A DNA stretch of 10,369 nucleotides from JBKJZO01 sp046715235 (GTDB lineage Bacteria > Actinomycetota > Actinomycetes > BP-191), in NCBI GenBank assembly GCA_046715235.1, contig JBKJZO010000220.1, positions 1 through 10,369 of the forward strand, read 5' to 3'. The notes under the pieces were generated by a model that had not been told where the DNA came from, did not search any database, and saw only the letters and a list, made by a program, of their open reading frames with translations. The translations under genes were made by a program, and so were the position numbers. Below, piece by piece: positions 1 to 4,930 of this stretch (the first letter of the stretch is position 1; each line of letters starts with the position of its first letter).

Positions 1-304
1 GGTGCGGTCGCGGGTAGTACTCCATGACGAGGTACGGGCGGCCGTCGTCAGCGACGTCGGCGCCGAAGATGTTGACGATGTAGGGGTGGGCCGAGACCTG
101 AGCCATCAAGTCGGCCTCCGCGGTGAACTGCCGCCGCCGCGCATCGGTAAGACCGGCCGCGAGCAGCACCTTGACCGCTACCTGCCGCCGAGGCCTCGCT
201 TGCTCATAGAGATAGACGTCGGCGTACCCGCCGGTTCCGAGGAGTGAGACGTGCGTGAAGCCCTTCAGTTTCGGCGGAGCAGCAGGAGCGCGCGTCGGAC
301 TCAC
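1..304 (-). CDS. Serine/threonine protein kinase, N-terminal part (cut by window edge)
   Basis: This is the N-terminal 101 residues of a eukaryotic-type (Hanks) Ser/Thr kinase; the rest lies beyond position 1. Visible elements are the glycine-rich ATP loop at residues 23-31 (GTGGYADVY), the ATP-anchoring lysine K45 in VAVK, the helix-C glutamate E63 in FTAEADLM, and the hinge strand YLVMEYY at 91-97. The catalytic HRD and DFG motifs would lie outside the window, so activity cannot be confirmed. The start is a GTG at 304-302 that overlaps the TGA of the FHA gene (GTGA, 4 bp), with GAGG 7 nt upstream, so translation is probably coupled. The loop and following 'YLYEQ..PRRQVAVKVL' segment resemble an actinobacterial kinase subfamily that I recall sitting beside FHA and PP2C genes. 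It is the third gene of a PP2C-FHA-kinase operon and probably phosphorylates the FHA protein or other partners. The target is inferred, not seen. Confidence 0.92.
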   Translation of the reverse strand, partial: MSPTRAPAAPPKLKGFTHVSLLGTGGYADVYLYEQARPRRQVAVKVLLAAGLTDARRRQFTAEADLMAQVSAHPYIVNIFGADVADDGRPYLVMEYYPRPH

Positions 305-1539
305 GTCGGCGCCTCGAAGCGGAACGTCACCTCGCCGGCCAGATCAACCACCGCACCAGGGACGATCGGGTAGGGCTCCCGCGGGTGGAGCCGTTCCGGC
401 GATCGACCGGGCAGTGTGACCACGGTGCCGTTGACCGAGTCGAGGTCGACGAGCAGGACGTGCCAACCGTCGAGGCGCACCTCGACGTGGGTGCGCGAGA
501 TGTCCTGCTCGGGACTCTCGACCTGCACCAGTTGGGGCAGGTCGTCACCTGAGACGCGTTCGACGCTCGGGGAGCGCCCGACGACGACGCGACGATCGAG
601 CTCGATGAGCTGACCGGTCGAGAACTGCAGCACTCCCATGCTGGGCCGCGGGATCGCGACCGGGTCCTGCTCCTGCAACGCCTCGCCGCAGACCCGGCAG
701 CGCTGCGCCTGCGGTGCGTTTACGTGCAGCTGCGAGCAGCTGATTGCCTGAATCATCGGCCGGGACGTCGACGGCGTACGCATGGCATCGACGGTGGCTC
801 GCGCGAGGGTGAAGCCGTCGTGGTCGCCCGAACCGTTGCCCGTCGCCTGCTCGACATCCGCTGACGCCGTGACGTCGGCTACTTCGGCCGCGCGTGCGCC
901 GTCCTCGACTGTGTCATCAACCGCGTCGTCAACTGCGTCGTCGCTGGCGGAGACCGGTGCGTCCGCTGGTACGGCGGCGGCGGCGGAAACGTCGATGACC
1001 TTCGGCACACCCGCGAGGGGCACCTCGTGGATCCGCGGCAGTTCCATCGTCGCCGGAACCAGGTCGAGGGCGAGCACGTCGGCCTCGATGGAACCGCGGT
1101 CCGCGAATGGCGGCCGCCAGTCCAGGGCGTCGGCTGCGACCACTCCGGCGCTGATCGGCAGGGACGGGACGCCGGTCGGGGCGCCCGCACGGCTGAGCGT
1201 GACGAGCGCGACGTCGTCGGCGACGTACTCGACAGTCGTGCTGATGCCGCCGCTGTCAATCGTGTGTGTCTTGCCTGCGGCGTCGGTGACGATGGCACTC
1301 ACGCCCGCACGGACGAGCACCCGGATGCTTCTTCCCTGTCGAACGACCAGACCGAATGCGGCCTCGGCGGACTGGCCATGGGTGACCGCTCGCAACAGGA
1401 AATCGAGGTTGTCGGAGGTGAGCATGGCCTTCCACAAGCCCGCGAGGCGCTCATGCGGAAGGTGATCGTCGACGAGCACTGCGACTGTCGTGCTGACCGC
1501 GGCGAACCACGTGCCTGGACGGTAGGCGTTCTCAGTCAT
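301..1539 (-). CDS. Zinc-ribbon and FHA-domain phosphopeptide-binding protein
   Basis: A 412-residue cytoplasmic adaptor with three parts. Residues ~9-118 form a beta-rich N-terminal module of unknown role, which I recall only from similar actinobacterial FHA proteins. Residues ~185-260 are a low-complexity acidic/Ala linker containing AVDD repeats. A short zinc-ribbon-like element follows (C268, H272, C281, C284 in CSQLHVN and CRVCG). The C-terminus is an FHA domain at ~302-410 with the phosphothreonine-binding signatures GRS (321-323), SRTH (349-352) and VNGT (369-372). FHA domains bind phosphothreonine, so this is the likely reader of the adjacent kinase's marks. The ATG at 1539 is 7 nt after the PP2C stop. 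The frame stays open upstream to 1902, but that stretch lies inside the PP2C gene and is rejected. No transmembrane segment or signal peptide is seen. The stop overlaps the kinase start. Confidence 0.9.
   Translation of the reverse strand: MTENAYRPGTWFAAVSTTVAVLVDDHLPHERLAGLWKAMLTSDNLDFLLRAVTHGQSAEAAFGLVVRQGRSIRVLVRAGVSAIVTDAAGKTHTIDSGGISTTVEYVADDVALVTLSRAGAPTGVPSLPISAGVVAADALDWRPPFADRGSIEADVLALDLVPATMELPRIHEVPLAGVPKVIDVSAAAAVPADAPVSASDDAVDDAVDDTVEDGARAAEVADVTASADVEQATGNGSGDHDGFTLARATVDAMRTPSTSRPMIQAISCSQLHVNAPQAQRCRVCGEALQEQDPVAIPRPSMGVLQFSTGQLIELDRRVVVGRSPSVERVSGDDLPQLVQVESPEQDISRTHVEVRLDGWHVLLVDLDSVNGTVVTLPGRSPERLHPREPYPIVPGAVVDLAGEVTFRFEAPT
901..948 (-). repeat. Four imperfect 12-bp tandem repeats encoding an acidic AVDD linker
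   Basis: On the plus strand the units are 901-912, 913-924, 925-936 and 937-948, each beginning GTC(C/A/G)TC. Read on the minus strand, they encode the linker around residues 198-213 of the FHA protein (SDD-AVDD-AVDD-TVED). The 12-bp period is a multiple of three, so changes in copy number keep the frame. It probably acts only as a flexible acidic spacer. Confidence 0.75.
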
Positions 1540-1546
1540 TTCGGCA

Positions 1547-2308
1547 TCATGTCCTGGGGATAGTGCTTTCCTCCGCGGCGTAGCTGATGCCGCGTACCTC
1601 GACAACGACGACGCTGATGTTGTCACGTCCTCCACCAGCAAGAGCCGCCGCGACCAGATTTGATGCAGCCTCTGCGGGCTCGCCTTCCGCGGCGAGCAGT
1701 TCACGTATCCGGTCGTTGCCCACCTCGCCCGAGAGCCCGTCGCTGCACAGCAGGAACCGCTCGCCGATCTCCGGCGGCATGATCCAGTAGTCGGGTTCGA
1801 TCGAGTTCTCCTGGCCGAGCGCGCGGGTGACGACGTTGCGCTCCGGGTGGCCGCGGGCGTCGTCCACCGACAGGCGCCCGGAGTTGACGAGGTCCTGCAC
1901 ATAGGAGTGGTCGACGCTGATCTGGCTCAGCTCCCCCTCCCAGAGGCGGTAGAGCCGCGAGTCGCCGACGTTGAATGCCAGCCAGAAGGGCATCTCGAGT
2001 TGCTCGACGGCGATGAGCCCGACGACGGTCGTGCCCATGCCCGCTGCGCCGGCGCGCTGTGTGCCGGCCGCGATGATCGCGTTGTTGGCCGCCGCCACCG
2101 CCTGCGAGACGTCATGAATGGTCAGCCGGGCGGCGCCGACGAAGCCGCGGAAATGGTCGACGGCGATCTCGCTGGCGACCTCGCCAGCCAGGTGCCCGCC
2201 CATGCCGTCGGCCACGACGAACACGGGCGCCGACGCCAGCAGCGCATCCTCGTTGTGCTCGCGCCGACGGCCATTGTGGGTCGCCGAGCCCCAAGACAGA
2301 TCGATCAT
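1547..2308 (-). CDS. PP2C-family serine/threonine phosphatase (soluble)
   Basis: A 253-residue metal-dependent phosphoprotein phosphatase covering the complete PP2C catalytic fold, with no membrane anchor; mycobacterial PstP, by contrast, carries a transmembrane tail. Motifs in order are R16..NED (19-21), the metal ligand D34 in VADGMGGH, GMGTT (90-94), NVGDSR (113-118), VTRALG (160-165), CSDG with metal ligand D190, and GRDN with D229. It should remove phosphate from Ser/Thr of proteins modified by the kinase two genes downstream. It is the first gene of the operon. Its ATG at 2308 lacks a clear Shine-Dalgarno sequence, and it ends 7 nt before the FHA gene's ATG. No convincing -35/-10 pair was found upstream. 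The family call is firm; the substrate is unknown. Confidence 0.96.
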   Translation of the reverse strand: MIDLSWGSATHNGRRREHNEDALLASAPVFVVADGMGGHLAGEVASEIAVDHFRGFVGAARLTIHDVSQAVAAANNAIIAAGTQRAGAAGMGTTVVGLIAVEQLEMPFWLAFNVGDSRLYRLWEGELSQISVDHSYVQDLVNSGRLSVDDARGHPERNVVTRALGQENSIEPDYWIMPPEIGERFLLCSDGLSGEVGNDRIRELLAAEGEPAEAASNLVAAALAGGGRDNISVVVVEVRGISYAAEESTIPRT

Positions 2309-2637
2309 GGGCGGCTGTTATCGGCAACGTAGAGCGGCATGTACAGAGAGTAATGCCCCGGTCCAGTCTCGCGAGGGGCGTTGATCAAGTTGGTCGTCCG
2401 GCATCGCAGATCCGGACGCGGTTTGCCCAAGTTGTCCCCAGATCGCCGGTCATCGCCCGACGAAGTTGATCTTTTTGTCGAAGTGCACGCCACCTGGCAC
2501 GCAGGGATTTCGGCTCGGGGTTCGTCAAGGTGATCGTTTCCGGCCGCATGCGCCAACGGTCTCGAGGTCGCCTCACCCGTCTAGTTCGCGGAGAGGGGTG
2601 ACGACCGCGGCAGACGGCGGGCGGAGCACCGGCAGAC
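2309..2637. other. Gene-free stretch between vapC and the PP2C operon
   Basis: These 329 bp separate two minus-strand units, so they should hold the vapBC terminator and the PP2C promoter. I found one perfect 7-bp inverted repeat (2395-2418), an 8-bp palindrome TTGATCAA (2381-2388) and three copies of AAGTTG (2387, 2429, 2463). I found no persuasive promoter boxes and no hairpin followed by a T-run. The open frames crossing it show no family resemblance and no ribosome binding site. Confidence 0.6.
2395..2418. repeat. 7-bp perfect inverted repeat with 10-nt loop
   Basis: CGTCCGG (2395-2401) pairs perfectly with CCGGACG (2412-2418). It lies 87 bp upstream of the PP2C start and about 220 bp past the vapC stop. 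It could be an operator for the phosphatase operon or a GC-rich terminator stem for vapBC. No T-run follows on the minus strand, so its function is undecided. Confidence 0.5.
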
Positions 2638-3072
2638 TCAGCCCGGCGCTCCGGTATCCGCGCGGAACACTGATGCCGCCGGATCCAACTGCCGCAAGTC
2701 GCGGACGTCGCTGGTCACGATCGAGTGGCCGTGTGCACGGGCAGCCAGCACGACAGATGCGTCAACCATGTCGCTGCTACCGGCTCCCGCCAAGAGCTCA
2801 CCCACGGCGTACGCGTTCGCTGCGTCCAGCGCAACCACGCGGCCCTCCCGCGCTTTGACCACCCTCGCGATTCGGGCCGAGCCCGGGCCGCGCCACACCT
2901 GAGCGAGCACGCCGGCCGGGATCACAACCTCGCCGTCAGCCGCAGCGACCTCTGCGAGGAGCGCGACGAGCCACCGGGTGCCCCGCTCGATCTCGATCAA
3001 CGCGCCGGCATCGAGGACCACGCCCACGCTTCGCCGACCGACGACCGTAGTGCGGCCCCTGCGCCCCGGCAC
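2638..3072 (-). CDS. vapC: PIN-domain ribonuclease toxin (VapC type)
   Basis: A 144-residue PIN-domain protein, predicted to be a Mg-dependent endoribonuclease that is held inactive by the antitoxin encoded just upstream. Acidic residues expected in the active site are D21 (VLDAGALI), D101 and D104 (SSDMVDASVV) and D122 (VTSDVRDL). At the place where many VapC proteins carry a second-position glutamate, this one reads IPAGVLAQVWRG with Q58. I recall that wording from an actinobacterial PIN subfamily, so it may be a subfamily trait. The GTG at 3072 overlaps the antitoxin's TAG by one base. The PIN fold proper begins near residue 17, so an internal GTG around residues 16-18 is an alternative start, though a basic N-terminal extension also occurs in relatives I recall. 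The RNA target cannot be told from sequence. It could also be an inactive or altered-specificity PIN protein. Confidence 0.88.
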   Translation of the reverse strand: MPGRRGRTTVVGRRSVGVVLDAGALIEIERGTRWLVALLAEVAAADGEVVIPAGVLAQVWRGPGSARIARVVKAREGRVVALDAANAYAVGELLAGAGSSDMVDASVVLAARAHGHSIVTSDVRDLRQLDPAASVFRADTGAPG

Positions 3073-3359
3073 TACTTCGCTCGCCGTCCGCGCTTCGCCG
3101 GTTTCGCCTCTCGACCTCGCGAACTCGTGCTGCCGTCGCCGTACAACACTCGGCGTGCGATTTCGCGATCAGCATCGGTCGGTGGGCCTACCTCGTCGGT
3201 GAGGTCCCGCACGATGGCGGCCAGCGACTCGCGTCCACTGCGCTCCCGCAGCGACTCGGCGACGTACGCCGACACGCTGGCCGAGCGTCCCGCCGCTACC
3301 GCGCGATGCGCCTCCGCAACGAGCTCATCCGGCAGGCTCACAGCAATCTTGGTGGTCAT
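3072..3359 (-). CDS. vapB: Ribbon-helix-helix antitoxin (VapB type)
   Basis: A 95-residue DNA-binding antitoxin for the PIN toxin that follows. The N-terminus TTKIAVSLPDELV (2-14) is a typical RHH beta-strand entering helix 1, and helix 2 is around SASVSAYVAESLRE (26-39). Dimers of this fold bind operator DNA through the paired strands, while the C-terminal half (roughly 45-80) would wrap the toxin. The last 20 residues form a basic Ser/Lys/Arg tail, which is unusual in sign because many VapB C-termini are acidic; it may add nucleic-acid binding. The ATG at 3359 has no Shine-Dalgarno sequence but sits exactly where a leaderless transcript from the TATGAT box would begin, which supports this start. 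The order antitoxin then toxin with a one-base overlap is standard for co-translated type II modules. Self-repression by the VapBC complex is expected from the family. Confidence 0.88.
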   Translation of the reverse strand: MTTKIAVSLPDELVAEAHRAVAAGRSASVSAYVAESLRERSGRESLAAIVRDLTDEVGPPTDADREIARRVLYGDGSTSSRGREAKPAKRGRRAK

Positions 3360-3373
3360 ACCAGAATCATACC
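3356..3373 (-). promoter_or_regulatory. Direct repeat GGTATGA x2 overlapping the vapB promoter and start codon
   Basis: GGTATGA occurs at 3373-3367 and again at 3362-3356 on the minus strand, 11 bp apart and so about one helical turn. The first copy holds the -10 box and the second holds the ATG. This is a plausible operator for the RHH antitoxin, since a bound dimer pair would cover both polymerase contacts and the start. It may also arise by chance from the promoter plus start codon. Confidence 0.4.
3366..3371 (-). promoter_or_regulatory. -10 box TATGAT for a leaderless vapB transcript
   Basis: Read on the minus strand, TATGAT (one mismatch from TATAAT) is followed by six bases and then the ATG of vapB. 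This puts the A of the start codon at the usual +1. No good -35 hexamer is seen 16-19 bp upstream, which is common for actinobacterial promoters. Leaderless mRNAs are frequent for toxin-antitoxin genes in mycobacteria. Confidence 0.7.
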
Positions 3374-3409
3374 GTTGAGCGCTTTCGGCCCTCGACAGTT
3401 CATCCCGAG

Positions 3410-3426
3410 GCTGGTCGTGGACCAGC
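3410..3426. promoter_or_regulatory. 17-bp perfect inverted repeat in the divergent vapB / hen1 region
   Basis: GCTGGTC (3410-3416), spacer GTG, GACCAGC (3420-3426). It lies 50 bp upstream of vapB and about 70 bp upstream of hen1, the spacing of a dimeric repressor or activator site able to act on either or both promoters. The short 3-nt spacer and non-coding location favour an operator over a terminator, as no transcript is expected to end here. The binding protein is unknown. Confidence 0.5.
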
Positions 3427-3496
3427 TGACCGTGCGGTTGGTTCGCAGCCGCGGAAATTGTGAGTCGCCGGACCTGCCGTGCGTCAGACTGCCCCG

Positions 3497-4930
3497 GTGC
3501 TGCTCACCATTTCGACGACCGCGTCACCGGCGACCGACCTCGGCTACCTGCTGCACAAGCACCCGGGCAAGGCGCAGTCCTTCGGCGTGTCCGTCGGTGA
3601 GGCACACGTGTTCTATCCGGAGGCGACCGATGATCGCTGTACGGCGGCGCTGTTGCTCGAGGTCGATTCGATCGCGCTCGTGCGTGGCCACAAGCGCAAC
3701 GCAGCCGAGGGGTTCTCGCTCGCCCAGTATGTGAACGACCGCCCGTACGCCGCCTCCTCCATGCTGGCGGTCGCGCTGGCGAGGGTATTCAAGAGCGCGA
3801 TGGCGGGCAGGTGCGACGCCAAGCCGGAGTTGCCTGGTCGACCCATGCCGCTGGAAATCCATCTCCCGGTGGTCCCGTGTCGCGGCGGCTCCGCGGAGGC
3901 CGAGCAGCTGTTCGCACCTCTCGGCTGGACCGTCGATGCGTCGCCGATACCGCTCGACCCTGAGCTCTCCTGGGGCGATTCGCGGTACGTCGACCTGCGG
4001 CTGTCCGGCGTCATGCAGCTGGCGGATGCACTTGGCCACCTCTACGTGCTGCTCCCGGTCCTCGATGGCAGCAAGCACTACTGGGTGAGTGATGACGAGG
4101 TCGACAAGCTGATGCGCGCCGCTGACGCGTGGCTCGGGTCGCACCCTTCTCGCGATCTGATCCTGCGCCGATACCTGGCCAACCAGCGACGCCTAGTCGA
4201 GAGCGCCGTCGGCAGGCTAGCCGAGGTCGACGACTCGCTTCCCGAGGCATTGGACAACGCCGTTGCCGCCGATGCCGAGGAGGACACACCGGAGGAGGCC
4301 GCCGCACCCCATGTGCGGCTGGCCGATGCGCGTAAGGACGCCGTCGTCGGCGTACTCCGTGCGGAGCGTGCGACTCGCGTGGTCGACATGGGCTGCGGTT
4401 CGGGGGCGCTGCTCAGGGCGCTTCTCGCGGACCCGACTTTCGCTGAGGTGGTCGGCGTCGATGTGTCACACCGAGCGCTGGAGATGGCCGCTTCTCGCCT
4501 GCACCTCGAACGCATGTCCGACTCGAAGCGAGGCCGCCTGACACTTATGCAGTCGTCCTTGACCTATCGCGATGACCGGCTCGCGGGTTACGACGCGATT
4601 GTGCTGATGGAAGTCATCGAGCACGTCGACCCGTCGCGTCTGCCTGCGCTGGCGCGCACCGTCTTCGGATCTGCCCGGCCGTCGACGGTTGTCGTGACAA
4701 CGCCCAACGTCGAGTACAACGTGCGGTACGACGGCCTGCCGGCAGGCGCGATGCGTCACCGCGACCACCGGTTCGAGTGGACCCGCACGCAGTTCCGCGC
4801 ATGGTGCGAAGCCGAGGCGTCGGCGTACCGCTATGACGTGCGCTTCGAGCCGATCGGTGACGACGACCCGGAGGTGGGGCCGGCAACGCAGATGGCGGTC
4901 TTCTCCCGTCACGATGCGGTGCGCGCATGA
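3497..4930 (+). CDS. hen1: Bacterial Hen1: 3'-terminal RNA ribose 2'-O-methyltransferase
   Basis: A 477-residue partner of Pnkp in RNA repair. It methylates the 2'-OH of the 3'-terminal nucleotide at a break before ligation, so that the repaired site resists re-cleavage. Residues ~1-240 are the bacterial-only Hen1 N-terminal domain, which activates the Pnkp ligase; it opens with LLTISTT and ATDLGYLLHKHPGKAQSF. An acidic linker (~245-270) leads to the SAM-dependent methyltransferase, with VVDMGCGSG at ~295-303. The Mn-binding set is E372, E375 and H376 (MEVIEH) plus H424 (HRDHRFEW), with the same spacing as I recall for the Clostridium thermocellum enzyme. I chose the GTG at 3497 because family members start MLLTI; a GTG at 3479 would add six residues. 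No Shine-Dalgarno precedes either start. CAGACT (3485-3490) six bases before 3497 is a possible weak -10 box for a leaderless start. The stop overlaps the pnkp ATG. Confidence 0.96.
   Translation: MLLTISTTASPATDLGYLLHKHPGKAQSFGVSVGEAHVFYPEATDDRCTAALLLEVDSIALVRGHKRNAAEGFSLAQYVNDRPYAASSMLAVALARVFKSAMAGRCDAKPELPGRPMPLEIHLPVVPCRGGSAEAEQLFAPLGWTVDASPIPLDPELSWGDSRYVDLRLSGVMQLADALGHLYVLLPVLDGSKHYWVSDDEVDKLMRAADAWLGSHPSRDLILRRYLANQRRLVESAVGRLAEVDDSLPEALDNAVAADAEEDTPEEAAAPHVRLADARKDAVVGVLRAERATRVVDMGCGSGALLRALLADPTFAEVVGVDVSHRALEMAASRLHLERMSDSKRGRLTLMQSSLTYRDDRLAGYDAIVLMEVIEHVDPSRLPALARTVFGSARPSTVVVTTPNVEYNVRYDGLPAGAMRHRDHRFEWTRTQFRAWCEAEASAYRYDVRFEPIGDDDPEVGPATQMAVFSRHDAVRA

Noticed and set aside
782..1465. 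Ser/Thr/Ala-rich 227-residue frame on the plus strand
   Set aside because: It is the antisense shadow of the FHA protein's acidic/Ala linker and N-terminal module. The low-complexity composition mirrors the minus-strand coding sequence.
1540..1902. Upstream extension of the FHA reading frame
   Set aside because: The frame is open but lies wholly inside the PP2C gene, which has all its catalytic motifs. The ATG at 1539, 7 nt after the PP2C stop, is the natural start, and the extra residues are Arg/Ser-rich as in an out-of-frame shadow.
2305..2340. Short frame MPLYVADNSRP whose stop overlaps the PP2C ATG (possible leader peptide)
   Set aside because: The ATGA overlap is neat, but the frame has no ribosome binding site, no mapped promoter and only 11 codons. 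The longer version from 2556 has no family resemblance.
2575..2621. TCACCC ... GGGTGA and other short pairings downstream of vapC as a terminator
   Set aside because: The loop is about 18 nt, the stem is 6 bp and no T-run follows. Such pairings are common by chance at this GC content.
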